Shown piece after piece: positions 16,272 to 25,746 of a DNA stretch of 64,000 nt. The stretch is taken from positions 1-64,000 of the forward strand of contig DIDS01000030.1 of the NCBI GenBank assembly GCA_002418265.1, read 5' to 3'. The stretch's first letter is position 1. The number at the start of each line of letters is the position of its first letter. Made by a program: the position numbers and the translations under genes. The stretch comes from Acidimicrobiia bacterium UBA5794 (GTDB taxonomy: Bacteria > Actinomycetota > Acidimicrobiia > Spongiisociales > UBA5794). The notes beneath the pieces were generated by a model. That model ran no database searches. It was not told the origin of the DNA and saw nothing but the letters and a program-made list of their open reading frames with translations.

Positions 16272-16981
16272 CTGTCTCCACCATGCCGGTAATGGAGCAT
16301 CTCGTCGAGTTCCGGTTGCGCCTCGTCAAAGCGCTGATCGCTGTCGGTGTCGGATCCTTGGTCGCGTTCCTATTCAACGAGCAAATCCTTACTCTGCTGG
16401 CAAGGCCATACCATCTAGCCGTTCCGGACGGAACACTTGCCTTCTTCCGACCGATGGAGGCCTTCTCCACAATCATGCGACTGAGCGTGTTCGGTGGTGT
16501 AATTCTGGCTTCACCGGTCGTTCTGTATCAAATATGGCGGTTCACGACGCCGGCGCTGAAGACGAACGAGAAACGCTGGGCCTATCCCATCGTGGCAGTC
16601 CTCGCATTCCTTTTCATCTCGGGCGCGTTGATCGGCTACTTCGCTCTTGAGCGAGGGCTTGTGTTCCTTCTGGAGTTTGGTGGAGACGCCTTGACACCCG
16701 TTGTCGGAGCCGATTTCTATCTCAAGTTCGCGACCCGGTTCATCCTAGCTTTCGGGATTGCATTCGAGTTTCCCGTCTTTCTGTTCGCTGCTGCCGCAGC
16801 TGGAGCGATATCCAGTAGGGATCTCGCGTCGAACCGCAGGTGGGCCGTACTTGTGATCGCCGTTGCCGCAGCGATTATCACGCCATCAGGCGATCCAATG
16901 ACGCTGATGCTCCTCGCTGTTCCGCTCTACGTTCTATTTGAATTGTCCATCCCTGCCATCCGGTTCATTCTGAAGCGATGA
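16268..16981 (+). CDS. tatC: Sec-independent protein translocase TatC
   Basis: 237 residues if the TTG at 16268 (overlapping the tatB stop) is used; the ATG at 16283 (MPVMEHLVEF) is the likely alternative. The TatC family signature HLVEFRLRL is at the N-terminus and six membrane segments follow. FFRPMEAFSTIMRLS, YQIWRFTTPAL with TKNEK-like linker, and AFGIAFEFPVFLF are characteristic. It binds the twin-arginine motif together with TatB. The protein lies at the short end of the family range. Confidence 0.92.
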   Translation: MTVSTMPVMEHLVEFRLRLVKALIAVGVGSLVAFLFNEQILTLLARPYHLAVPDGTLAFFRPMEAFSTIMRLSVFGGVILASPVVLYQIWRFTTPALKTNEKRWAYPIVAVLAFLFISGALIGYFALERGLVFLLEFGGDALTPVVGADFYLKFATRFILAFGIAFEFPVFLFAAAAAGAISSRDLASNRRWAVLVIAVAAAIITPSGDPMTLMLLAVPLYVLFELSIPAIRFILKR

Positions 16982-17094
16982 AGATGAAAACGGCACCGAA
17001 ATTGGGAGGCATGAATCGAAGTCATCTCGATGCAATACAACCAGACCGGACTCCGTCCGGCTCTCTACGAACAGACATATGAAAGGAAAGCCGA

Positions 17095-17277
17095 ATGCTC
17101 AAAAACATTGGTGGTCCAGAAGTCCTGATCATCCTCGTGATAGTCATGTTGCTCTTTGGAGCAAAGAAGCTACCAGAACTGGCACGCTCCATCGGCACAT
17201 CAGCTAGGGAATTCAAGAAAGGCATCGAAGAGGGAGTTGACGAGAACGCCGACACCACGGAGGACACAACCGTATAG
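17095..17277 (+). CDS. tatA: Sec-independent protein translocase TatA
   Basis: 60 residues. The ATG at 17095 has gaaagga upstream. It is a single helix IGGPEVLIILVIVMLLFGAKKLPELARSIG with the invariant Phe-Gly hinge followed by an amphipathic helix and a short acidic tail, the pore-forming Tat subunit. It completes a B-C-A operon, an unusual order, after a 113-bp gap from tatC. A whole three-subunit set next to a catabolic cluster may be a second, accessory Tat system rather than the housekeeping copy. Confidence 0.92.
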   Translation: MLKNIGGPEVLIILVIVMLLFGAKKLPELARSIGTSAREFKKGIEEGVDENADTTEDTTV

Positions 17278-18585
17278 CCATTCATCGCAGCGTTGTCCGA
17301 CGCCCTACGCCGTGAGATCAGCCAGACGCAAAAGCGATCCAAAAGCAGTTATGCCATCACACTGCGTCCGTTGCGCTGCAACCCCGTCACCTGGGGATAC
17401 ACCCAGGAATCCGGCTGGCGCAAGGGTTGCCTCGACGTTCGCTGATGCGTTTGTACCTTTCGGTGATGACGGCATGAAAAGACCCGGTCAGGAGTGGGGA
17501 TACTCAAGCGAGCAGGCCTACTGGCATGGCGATCGTTCCAGTGAGTCATCGCTATGCCGTTGGCCTGCTCCGATGGCCGCAGGGAGCAAGACGAGTGCGA
17601 TGACACATCTGGATGCTGACTCACCTTCGGCGCTAGCGGGCCCGGAGACCATCTGTGCGACAGCCCCCATATCAAGGATTTGGAGGCTCACCGTTTCGCG
17701 CTGTTTTGCCCTAATTCTTGTCGGTTCGCGGACCAGATGCGGACCAGTGCGCCGTGGTACAGGCGGCAACGGAGGTCGAAGGCAATCGACGGACGGGAGC
17801 TGACACGGCACACATCATCGAACCGAAATATCTAATAGAACACTCACTCCTTTCCGGGCGGATCACGAACCTCTCCGGGACAGTGAAATACCTGTTTGCC
17901 CTGTTTGTATCTCAACCGGTATCTGAATCTGCTCGGCAACCGGTGTCCAGATATCGACATCCGCGCCGGGCGTTTCAATCGATACGACGAGTCCATACCT
18001 TGCCGGCTTCGTTCGGAACCGATGGTCCGATCTGTGCTTCCACCAGCCGGTTAAAGGCATGATGGCTACCGCTCCGCGTGCCGCAAGCTTGGCCGCCGAT
18101 CCATGCCAAATATCGGTGTGAAGTGATCCGGCCGTCTTACTACTCGCTGGCAGGAACCACTCAGCGGCGTCTGAAGTTGACATTGTCTTGTAGTCACCGT
18201 CACGCGCTTCGGCGTTCACACGTTCTCGAAACTGGTCCCTCGACTCGGTCGGGCGAATCAATTCGAAGCTGAATCCATGGCACTGATAGCTGTACCTAGC
18301 TTGTTGCGTGGGTGCGACGACGCGCTCGGGTTCGAGATGATGCTGCTCGTTTGGTCGTGATGACCCGGGTCGGTGGCGTTTCGGTGGATGGAGTTGCAGC
18401 AATCCAGAACGTTGATCCCCAGACCGTGCGTCGGCGCCGGTTGCGTACTGAGCGTCGCATTCGCCAGAGCCTCGTTGTCTCGCGATGAGATCACTCGGTC
18501 AGAAACCGTGTCGCGTTCTTCTTCATCAGGTGCCCCATACATCTGTGACAGACCAATGCGATCGACGAGAAGCAAGGAGTAGCCA
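17278..18585. other. Gene-poor region between tat operon and conjugation module
   Basis: About 1.3 kb with no convincing intact gene. The only recognisable content is the S8-peptidase fragment at 17863-18402 on the minus strand. Open frames elsewhere are short, have biased composition and lack ribosome sites. The left boundary of the conjugative element should fall in or near this stretch, but I saw no tRNA, integrase or obvious attachment repeat. Confidence 0.5.
17863..18402 (-). pseudogene. C-terminal remnant of anti-phage S8-type peptidase
   Basis: The minus strand encodes a C-terminal module with the sequence YQCHGFSFELIRPTESRDQF, SLHTDIWHGSAAKLAARGAV and AIMPLTGWWKHRSD, ending in a beta-rich TPVAEQIQIPVEIQT segment. 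I recognise this as the C-terminal region of large subtilisin-like peptidases found next to an AAA ATPase in anti-phage modules (IteS-type). The catalytic Asp/His/Ser domain and the ATPase partner are absent, and no sensible start precedes it. It is therefore a leftover of a former defence module at the edge of the element. Confidence 0.6.
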
Positions 18586-18891
18586 ATGCAAACGGACTGG
18601 ACACAGCAATCCGACGATCAATCGAATAAGCGGGATGTTCATGCGATGACGGACGACGAGTTGAACACCGAGATCCGACACGGGATGGACAATTGGTGTG
18701 ATCTCCTCGATGACCTCATAGCCGCTGGGGGGATGCTCCCACCCCGGGATCTGGCCGGACGGGTGGTGAACTTCTTTGAGGATGAGTACTGGCGTGCCGA
18801 GGAGGCCCGAGTCGAGACGTTGCGTCGACAGATGGCCGTCCGTGGCCGTCGACGAAGGTGTGTCTCTGGTTGGTCGGGCGGCATACGATGA
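18586..18891 (+). CDS. Small acidic protein leading the conjugation operon
   Basis: 101 residues. The ATG at 18586 has a good ribosome site (aagga, 8 bases upstream). A helical middle segment reads DELNTEIRHGMDNWCDLLDD and EDEYWRAEEARVETLRRQM; the tail is Arg-rich. There is no recognised domain. It overlaps the next gene by 4 bp (ATGA), so it belongs to the transfer operon and may be a regulator or accessory subunit. The function is unknown. Confidence 0.65.
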   Translation: MQTDWTQQSDDQSNKRDVHAMTDDELNTEIRHGMDNWCDLLDDLIAAGGMLPPRDLAGRVVNFFEDEYWRAEEARVETLRRQMAVRGRRRRCVSGWSGGIR

Positions 18892-19805
18892 CTATCGACG
18901 GTGCACAGCCAGAACTCCCCCAGGGGAGATCTCGGCGACGAGAGCTGAATCCTCTCTTGGCTATCCGAGCTGTGCAGGTCGTTTTGTGGATGCTGGTGAT
19001 CTCGGGCCCGGTGGCCGCGGTCTTGGTGGCGAACCAGGTGTCGTCGATCGGTGATCGCCTCGACACCCTCAGTGCTACGGGTGACGTCGAGGTGCCGCCC
19101 GATACGTCAGGTGCGGAGGGTTTCGCTGAGTTGTTCATCGCCGCCTACCTCACTGCCGGAGAGGACACGATCGATGCGCTGGATCTGTTCTTGGATGATG
19201 TTGCCCTCGATGGCGTCGAGGCCGGGTCGTGGAGGGTGGTCAGGACGACGAGCCTTGGGGCTCAGGAGGTCTCCCCCGGCTACTACGCCGTGGTGGTCGC
19301 TACGGAGGTTGTCGCCACTGGCCCCGAGTCTGGCGACCAGCCTGTGGGGGTCCGTTACTTCTCGGTCGGGGTTGTCGAGACGACGACCGGGTGGGTCGTC
19401 GTCTCGCTGCCCGCCCTAGTCCCACGGCCTGCGAGGGTGACGGCACCTGATCTTCTGATCGGACGCTTTGACGGTCTCGACAGTGCGCCCGGTTTGGAGG
19501 AGATGCTGCCCCGTTTCCTCGCTGCGTTCCTCACCGGTGCCGGCGAGCTGACCCGATACGCCTCCCCGTCGTCACCCATCGTTGCGGTGCAGCCACCGCC
19601 GTTCACCGACGTCGATGTCCTGCGCAGCGGCCTGGTCGGGATTCCGGGCGGCCTCACCGAGGTTGCAGTCCTGGTTCGCGGCACGGATGCCGATGGCCGG
19701 ACTCAGATCCTCGAGTACGCCCTAGTGGTCGAGCAGCGAGACGGCCGCTGGGAGGTGTCCCGACTCCTGCCTGCACCCACCCTCAAGCAACCCGAAGCCA
19801 ACTGA
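18888..19805 (+). CDS. TcpC/VirB8-like conjugation protein
   Basis: 305 residues. An Arg-rich cytoplasmic start is followed by one membrane helix (AVQVVLWMLVISGPVAAVLVA, about residues 30-50). Two alpha/beta NTF2-like domains outside the membrane follow, at about residues 75-175 and 185-300 (GFAELFIAAYL; FLAAFLTGAGEL). This is the layout of Gram-positive TcpC, the VirB8 analogue that scaffolds the mating channel. Position directly before small membrane proteins and the VirB4-like ATPase supports this. Sequence similarity in this family is low, so the name rests on architecture and order. Confidence 0.75.
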   Translation: MTIDGAQPELPQGRSRRRELNPLLAIRAVQVVLWMLVISGPVAAVLVANQVSSIGDRLDTLSATGDVEVPPDTSGAEGFAELFIAAYLTAGEDTIDALDLFLDDVALDGVEAGSWRVVRTTSLGAQEVSPGYYAVVVATEVVATGPESGDQPVGVRYFSVGVVETTTGWVVVSLPALVPRPARVTAPDLLIGRFDGLDSAPGLEEMLPRFLAAFLTGAGELTRYASPSSPIVAVQPPPFTDVDVLRSGLVGIPGGLTEVAVLVRGTDADGRTQILEYALVVEQRDGRWEVSRLLPAPTLKQPEAN

Positions 19806-19817
19806 GAGGAGATACGA

Positions 19818-20087
19818 ATGATCGAAACAGCAGAAACCGTGGTCGGGAACCTGACCAATCTGGCGATAGGGGCAGCAGTGCTACTCGCGATCGGCATGAT
19901 CTTGTGGTCGTGGCTGGTGAAGCGGACCGTCTCGGCCGTGATTGGTGTGATCATCCTGGCCGCGATCGTCCTGTTCGCCATCAACGCCACCGACTGGCTC
20001 CAAGACAAGGTGGCCGAGGACGTCGGCGCACTCGCACCACCCACCCACATGGTCGTAGCCGTCCCACCTCCCGACGTGACGATCTGA
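19818..20087 (+). CDS. Small two-helix membrane protein (TcpD-like)
   Basis: 89 residues with gaggag upstream of the ATG at 19818. Two hydrophobic helices, LTNLAIGAAVLLAIGMILWSW and SAVIGVIILAAIVLFAINA, are joined by a basic turn, with a short polar C-terminus. In Gram-positive transfer operons a small membrane protein occupies this position (TcpD or a VirB2-like subunit). The role is inferred from position and shape only. Confidence 0.7.
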   Translation: MIETAETVVGNLTNLAIGAAVLLAIGMILWSWLVKRTVSAVIGVIILAAIVLFAINATDWLQDKVAEDVGALAPPTHMVVAVPPPDVTI

Positions 20088-20097
20088 GGGGTGCGCG

Positions 20098-20520
20098 ATG
20101 GACGTCGACATCTACCACTCATACACCCAAGCGCTACGCCATCCGGTGATCATCGGACACGTCGCTGGCTGGCGGCTCCCATGGGCCCTATCAGCATCGC
20201 AACTCGGTGCGGTCGCCGCGATGAGCGGACTTCTGTTGGCGACCCGACCGGTGTGGGCGCACCTCGGTTCGGTTGGCAACCTGGCGGTGTTCACTGTGGC
20301 GGTCGGCGGGGTCGGGTGGGCGGTGAGGCATTGGAGGATCGAGGGTCGCTCCCCGTTCCTGGTCGCAGCCGGTGTCGCGGTGGTGCTGTTTTCGCCCGGA
20401 TGCCGGCGGGGTGTACGCAACGGGACACCGGTCGCTCAACCACGACCGACTCCCAGCAATCGGATCGGAACGGTGATCCGGTGCGCATCGGTTGGTGACA
20501 GGGGTCGAACCGATGGCTAA
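20098..20520 (+). CDS. TcpE-family conjugation membrane protein
   Basis: 140 residues. The N-terminal segment WRLPWALSASQLGAVAAMSG resembles the 'PIP-L-T-Q-L' start of TcpE proteins, followed by three hydrophobic stretches up to residue about 100. The last 40 residues are polar and overlap the next gene's start, so the true C-terminus is plausible but unusual. TcpE is a membrane component encoded just before the VirB4-like ATPase in Tcp-type systems. Confidence 0.68.
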   Translation: MDVDIYHSYTQALRHPVIIGHVAGWRLPWALSASQLGAVAAMSGLLLATRPVWAHLGSVGNLAVFTVAVGGVGWAVRHWRIEGRSPFLVAAGVAVVLFSPGCRRGVRNGTPVAQPRPTPSNRIGTVIRCASVGDRGRTDG

Positions 20521-23026
20521 TCCGCTTCCGGTTCGCAGTATCGCCGGGCATCTGGTGTGGGGCACCGATGGGGCGGTGTGGGCGTGCTTTGAGGTGGAGC
20601 CGTTCGCATATGCGCACCGTTCGGTTCGCGACGCCCGGGGGATGCATGCCCGCACCGCTGCGGCCCTCTTGGCGCTCCCGGCCCATTCGCTGATCCTCTC
20701 GGTTGCCCATGGCCTGTCACGTGAGGAACTCGAAGGCCGGGTCCGCGGCACCCGGAACCTGGTTCGGCCGCCTGGCTGGGTGGGTGTGGCTCGGCGTGTT
20801 GGTGACCGGCTCGCCGCCGAGCCTGTGTATGAGCGCCGCTGGTTCCTCGCGCTCCGCCTCCCCGACTCGGGCGGCGGTCGCTCGATGATGGGGCGCATCC
20901 GTGTCGCGTCGATGGAGGTGGCGTCCGTGTTCGGTTCCCCATCGGCCCCTCCAGGACCTGGTCGGTTGGCGGTGTTGACGTCACAGGCGAGCCTGTTGGC
21001 AGACCAGCTATCGCAACATCTCGGCATTCGCGCACTCGACGCCGGTGAGGTCCGGTGGCTTTATGAGCGGGCGGTGCTTCGTGGCCTCATCGACCCGCCA
21101 CTCCCCCATCCGGATTCAACGGTGGATCGTGTGTCGGTGGTCCGGCTGGACCGTGACGCCATCTATTTCGAGGGTGGCCGCCGAACCGACCCGGATCGGC
21201 CATCTCATTGGCGGTACCTAACCGTCGAACACCCAGACCACGGCACTGGCCATCAGGCATTCTGCTGTCTGGCCGAGATCCCGTCGGCATGGACGTTCCC
21301 CTACGGGTCCGGCGAGTGGCTGTGGCATCTCGACGATCAACTCCCCTTCCCTCTCGACTGGGCGGTGCGCATCGAGACAATCGACAACCAGGCCGCCCGC
21401 CGCCGTGCGTTGCGTGCAAAACGGAACCTGGTGGGCCAACTCACCGAACCCGGCAGCGACCCGGCCGGGCCCGCCACCACACTGGCCGCCGCCGCTGACG
21501 CCGTGGATGAACACCGCGCCCGTCTCGAATCGAACCCGGCACTCCCGGCGCTGCGGGCAACCACCATCGTCGCCCTCGCCCACCGACACCTCGACAATCT
21601 GGAACACCGCGTCGCCGTCCTCGAGTCGGCGTTCCGGGCGGCCGAGTTCAACTTCTATCGACCCACCGGGGCGCAACTGGCGTGCTTCACCGCAATGCTC
21701 CCCGGGGCTCCTCCTCTACCGGTGGTCCGCGAGTATGCACAGGATCTCCTCCCCGATGGTTTGGCTTCGGCGATGCCGTTCGCCGGTTCAGGCGTAGGTG
21801 ACCCGGGAGGAATGCTGTTGGGTACCTCGCTAGATGGCCTCTACCGGCGTCCTGTGTTCCTGGATCCCGGACATGGCCCCCGTGACCTGAACCGATCCGG
21901 ATCCCTCGCCGCTATTGGTGAACTCGGCGTTGGGAAAAGTTTCCTAGCCAAGACTTTGGCCCACAACACGGTGGCGATGGGCGGCCAGGTGGTGGCCATC
22001 GACCGTACCGAACGCGGTGAATACGCCCGACTCGCCCAGGTGGCGGCCGGTACCACCCAAGTAGTGGAGATCTCGGCTGACGCTGAGGTGTGCCTCGACC
22101 CGTTCCAGGTGTTCGACACTGACGAGTTGCGTCTCCGTTACGGGGTCGGTTTCATCACCCTGCTCACCGCCACCCCGCCCGGCTCGACTGCCGGAACCCA
22201 CTGTTACCGCGCCGCCCAACACACCCTCGAACAAGCCTCCGAGTCCGGCTTACCGGCTCGTCTGCGTGATGTGATCGACGACCTCGAAACTTCCGGTGGA
22301 CCCGGGGGGGACGTGGCGGACAAGCTGCGGGCCCTGTCACAGATCTCGTACGGTCGGCTGGTGTTCGGGGATCCGGGGCCGCCGGTTGACTTGGGAGCCG
22401 ACTATGTGTGTTTCCACGTCCCTGGCCTGCGTCTCCCGCGGCGTCACAGTCAACGCGACGATCAGCTTTCCGAGGAGCTGCTGGGTCACGCAATCCTGTA
22501 TCTCGTTGCGGCGTTCTCCCGACAGGTCCTGTTCCGGCATCCGGACCGGTTCGCTGCACTCCTCCTCGACGAGGCCCATGCGTTGACTGCGAGTGCCCAG
22601 GGTCACGGGTTGGTGATGGACCTGATCCGCGACGGCCGCAAACACTTCGCTGCGGTGTGGGCGTTCAGCCAGCTCGCCACCGACCTGACCGGGGAATCCG
22701 ACACCGACGACATCGACGCACTGTTGGGCTATCGGGTGGTGTTCCGCCAGTCCACCCAAACCGCGGTCGATGCCCTACGGTTCCTCGGCTCCGATGACCG
22801 AGACGACAACGTCGAGACAGTCACGACCCTGGGAACCGGCGAGTGCCTCATGCGGGACCCGTCGGGTCGTCTCGGACTGATCCGGATCACGGTCCCGGAC
22901 GATCCGGCCGTCGCCGACGCGTTCTCCACCACCCCTGGTACCAACCGTGTGGCGGTCGGCCCGTGGCCGTCCCTCAGCGAGGAAGACGGTGCCTCCCCAC
23001 TCGTCGTAGACGGGATCACACCATGA
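20513..23026 (+). CDS. VirB4/TcpF-like conjugation ATPase
   Basis: 837 residues from the ATG at 20513, overlapping the previous gene by 8 bases; an in-frame GTG at 20492 is an alternative. A long N-terminal SCO-like domain is followed by the ATPase domain with Walker A GELGVGKS near residue 469 and Walker B AALLLDEAHAL near 680, then VWAFSQLATDL, a sensor region typical of VirB4/TraC/TcpF. It powers assembly of the transfer channel at the inner face of the membrane. The composition is very G+C-rich, like the rest of this operon. Confidence 0.9.
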   Translation: MANPLPVRSIAGHLVWGTDGAVWACFEVEPFAYAHRSVRDARGMHARTAAALLALPAHSLILSVAHGLSREELEGRVRGTRNLVRPPGWVGVARRVGDRLAAEPVYERRWFLALRLPDSGGGRSMMGRIRVASMEVASVFGSPSAPPGPGRLAVLTSQASLLADQLSQHLGIRALDAGEVRWLYERAVLRGLIDPPLPHPDSTVDRVSVVRLDRDAIYFEGGRRTDPDRPSHWRYLTVEHPDHGTGHQAFCCLAEIPSAWTFPYGSGEWLWHLDDQLPFPLDWAVRIETIDNQAARRRALRAKRNLVGQLTEPGSDPAGPATTLAAAADAVDEHRARLESNPALPALRATTIVALAHRHLDNLEHRVAVLESAFRAAEFNFYRPTGAQLACFTAMLPGAPPLPVVREYAQDLLPDGLASAMPFAGSGVGDPGGMLLGTSLDGLYRRPVFLDPGHGPRDLNRSGSLAAIGELGVGKSFLAKTLAHNTVAMGGQVVAIDRTERGEYARLAQVAAGTTQVVEISADAEVCLDPFQVFDTDELRLRYGVGFITLLTATPPGSTAGTHCYRAAQHTLEQASESGLPARLRDVIDDLETSGGPGGDVADKLRALSQISYGRLVFGDPGPPVDLGADYVCFHVPGLRLPRRHSQRDDQLSEELLGHAILYLVAAFSRQVLFRHPDRFAALLLDEAHALTASAQGHGLVMDLIRDGRKHFAAVWAFSQLATDLTGESDTDDIDALLGYRVVFRQSTQTAVDALRFLGSDDRDDNVETVTTLGTGECLMRDPSGRLGLIRITVPDDPAVADAFSTTPGTNRVAVGPWPSLSEEDGASPLVVDGITP

Positions 23027-24525
23027 ACAGCACCCCGACAAGAGGCTCCCAGGAACACAAACAGACCTCGATGCTGGACGGGTGGCCGTGGATCGTCGTG
23101 CTGGTAGTCTCGATTCTCGTCGTCACCGTGATGGCATCTGTAGCCCCTGCATACGCCCAAACCGGAAACGCACCTTCCGATATCGAGTTGGGTGGCGAGC
23201 TATACCCACCAACGGACTACCCCACCGATGACAGCCGCGGGATCGTAGGGATCGGCCGCTACGACATCGGCTGTGCCAACGACGGGTTCGTGGGCGATAT
23301 CGGCTGTCTCACCATCGGCACCGCCACCAACCTGATCTTCTCGATCGCCAAGATGCTGGTCGCGGTGGCGATCTGGCTGCTCGAGGCCGCCACCGGCTTC
23401 GTCATCGAAGGAGCCCTGACCGACGCGGCCACCACGGTTGCGGACCTCCTCGACGGTCGGGTGATGGGGCCGATGCGCCTGTCGCACCTCGGTTTGGTCG
23501 TGTCTGCCCTCTACATGGGTTGGCAGTTCCTCCGGGGTCGGATCGGTGCCGGTGCCGGCGAGTTTGCCCTCACACTGATCATCTTTGCCGTGCTCGTCCA
23601 CATCACCACCGGACCCGGTTTCGGTGGAGCAGTGAGCGGAGCGATGCAGACCGCTGGTGGGATCTCAACTGAGATCGTCGCCCTCGCTGCCGACACCGAC
23701 CGCGGCGCCGATGTCTCGGACAAGTTGAGCGGGGCGTTGATGGCGGGGTTCGTCCGCGACCCCTACGACACGATCAGCTGGGGGCAGCTCCTCGAAGGCA
23801 CCGGATGCGCCGACGCCCGCAACCAGGCGCTGGCGTCGGGGCCCCACGGCTTCGATGACGCTCCCCGACTGTTGATGGAAACAGCTGGATGCCAACCACA
23901 AGCCCGATTCAACGCCGAGGCCACCTCTGGCCGTCTTGTCGGAGCGCTCCTGTATCTCGTGGTTGCCGTAGCCGCCCTTGCCCTGTTCGTCGTCACCGCC
24001 TTCACCCTCGTGGTCGCCAAGGGCCTCGCCCTATTCCTAATAGCGCTCCTCCCTATCGCCCTGTACGCCGGGCTCTTCCCTGGGGCCGGGCGGAGCCTGC
24101 TGTGGCACTGGGTCGCCGCCCTCGTGCGTGTCGTGGCACTCGTGGTCGTGATGGGCGTCTTCCTCGCCATGTTGGTCACCGGCCTCAACGGACTCCTCGA
24201 CACCGACGGTGGCCTGTGGACCCGGTTCCTGCTCGTGATCTTCTTCATGGCCGTCATGGCGGTCGGGCGCCGCCAACTCATCGACATCTCAGCCCGGTTC
24301 GCCGACTCCACCCTCCAACGTCTCGAAGGCGGCCAAATCGGTGGGGCCCACGGCGCCACCTGGATCCGCCCCTACCAGGCCGGAGGCATCACGGGCCTCG
24401 GCGTCACCCACACCGTCAGACAAGCCACCACCGACATCCCCGCCCTGCCACACAGAAAACAAGGCCAACCTGCGGCACAGGCAGCTGCCGCGTGGCGTCA
24501 CGCTCAGCGGAAGACCTCGACATGA
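23023..24525 (+). CDS. TcpH/VirB6-like polytopic membrane protein
   Basis: 500 residues from the ATG at 23023, overlapping the ATPase stop by 4 bp. It starts with a hydrophobic signal segment ending in APAYAQTG, a likely signal-peptidase site. About six further membrane helices follow (LIFSIAKMLVAVAIWLLEA; LYLVVAVAALALFVVTAF; LALFLIALLPIALYAG) and a cytoplasmic tail. This is the channel-forming VirB6/TrbL/TcpH type. The longer reading frame upstream is a shadow of the ATPase gene. Confidence 0.82.
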   Translation: MNSTPTRGSQEHKQTSMLDGWPWIVVLVVSILVVTVMASVAPAYAQTGNAPSDIELGGELYPPTDYPTDDSRGIVGIGRYDIGCANDGFVGDIGCLTIGTATNLIFSIAKMLVAVAIWLLEAATGFVIEGALTDAATTVADLLDGRVMGPMRLSHLGLVVSALYMGWQFLRGRIGAGAGEFALTLIIFAVLVHITTGPGFGGAVSGAMQTAGGISTEIVALAADTDRGADVSDKLSGALMAGFVRDPYDTISWGQLLEGTGCADARNQALASGPHGFDDAPRLLMETAGCQPQARFNAEATSGRLVGALLYLVVAVAALALFVVTAFTLVVAKGLALFLIALLPIALYAGLFPGAGRSLLWHWVAALVRVVALVVVMGVFLAMLVTGLNGLLDTDGGLWTRFLLVIFFMAVMAVGRRQLIDISARFADSTLQRLEGGQIGGAHGATWIRPYQAGGITGLGVTHTVRQATTDIPALPHRKQGQPAAQAAAAWRHAQRKTST

Positions 24526-25733
24526 GCTGGCATATTGTTGCCAAAGTCGCGGCCAACATCGCCAAACGCAAACTCGCCGACAAGGCCACCGAGGCCAGCA
24601 CGAAGCTGGGACTCAAACACGTGATCATCACTATCGGGATCGTCACCGCACCCGTAGCGCTGATCCTCCTGATGCTGATGCTTGGGGTAGCGGCCGTCGT
24701 CGCCGGTGGCCCCGCGGCTGCTGCAAGCGGGGCGCTCGGCATCCCCCCGGTGGTGTTCTCCGCCTACGTCGCCGCCGAAACCAACGCCCCGGACGTCGCC
24801 GAAGGCTGTGTCGTCGACTGGCCGATCATCGCTGGCATCTGGAAGGTCGAATCCAACCACGCCACCTACCGGGGCCGCACCGTCACCCCCAACGGCATCG
24901 TCACCCCGCCCCTCTACGGCATCACACTGGACGGGTCAACCCCCGGCACCGCACGGATCCTTGACACCGATGGTGGCGTCCTCGACGGCGACCCGACATG
25001 GGACCGGGCAGTCGGACCCGCACAGTTCCTCCCCGGATCCTGGCGTGCCTACGGACAGGACGGCAACAACGACGGCGAAAAGGATCCCCAGAACGTGTTC
25101 GACGCCGCATTGGCCACCGTTGCGCACCTCTGCCTCACCGCCCCCGGCGACTACACCAACCCCAACGACCTCGCCGCAGCACTCCTCCGGTACAACAACT
25201 CCACCGAGTACGTCGAAAGGGTCACCGGGTGGATCGACTACTACCGGTCGTTCAGCTTCACCCAAGGTCAGGTCACCGCCAACGGCGTCTACGCCTTCCC
25301 CCTCCCCCTCGACACGGTCACTGTCGCACAGATCCGCCGCACCCACCACGACTACCCCGCCTCCGACCTCCTCGTGCCTGAAGGCACCCCCGTCTATACC
25401 GCCCACCCCGGCACCGTCACCCGCATCTCCACGCCGTGTGCCGACACCCAACGGTGCCGATGCGGATGGGGCGTCCACATCGCCGGTGCCGACGGGTACG
25501 CCTACACGTACTGCCACGGCACCCGGACCTTCGTCCAAGCCGGAGCCGACGTGACCGCCGGGGAGCTGATCATGGCCTCCGGGGACACCGGCAACTCGGA
25601 CACCCCGCACCTCCACTTCCAGATCCGCAACCCCAACGGTGCCCTCCTCTGCCCCCAACCCATCCTCGAAGCCTGGTGGAACGGCATCGGACTCAGCCCC
25701 ATCGCCGCACCCACATCCGGCTGTACCCGCTGA
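24522..25733 (+). CDS. Bifunctional lytic transglycosylase/M23 peptidase (TcpG-like)
   Basis: 403 residues from the ATG at 24522, overlapping the previous stop by 4 bp. One membrane anchor is at about residues 38-65. An SLT-type muramidase domain follows, with the catalytic Glu in IWKVESNHA and the motif VGPAQFLPGSWRAYG (about residues 105-245). The C-terminal M23 LytM metallopeptidase domain is at about residues 265-395, with the first zinc His/Asp in HHDYPASDL and the last in HLHFQIR. It opens the peptidoglycan locally for the mating channel, the role of TcpG in Gram-positive conjugation. Both catalytic sets look complete. Confidence 0.9.
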   Translation: MSWHIVAKVAANIAKRKLADKATEASTKLGLKHVIITIGIVTAPVALILLMLMLGVAAVVAGGPAAAASGALGIPPVVFSAYVAAETNAPDVAEGCVVDWPIIAGIWKVESNHATYRGRTVTPNGIVTPPLYGITLDGSTPGTARILDTDGGVLDGDPTWDRAVGPAQFLPGSWRAYGQDGNNDGEKDPQNVFDAALATVAHLCLTAPGDYTNPNDLAAALLRYNNSTEYVERVTGWIDYYRSFSFTQGQVTANGVYAFPLPLDTVTVAQIRRTHHDYPASDLLVPEGTPVYTAHPGTVTRISTPCADTQRCRCGWGVHIAGADGYAYTYCHGTRTFVQAGADVTAGELIMASGDTGNSDTPHLHFQIRNPNGALLCPQPILEAWWNGIGLSPIAAPTSGCTR

Positions 25734-25746
25734 AAGGAGACATCAC

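Noticed and set aside
17156..17803. 215-residue plus-strand frame after tatA
   Set aside because: Arg/Ser/Pro-biased composition, starts inside tatA, no motif; looks like a chance open frame.
18258..18575. 105-residue minus-strand frame
   Set aside because: No domain, no ribosome site, low-complexity tail; possibly part of the decayed region only.
22843..24525. Longer version of the TcpH-like protein starting at 22843
   Set aside because: The extra 60 residues are a shadow of the VirB4-like gene; the ATG at 23023 overlaps its stop in the usual way.
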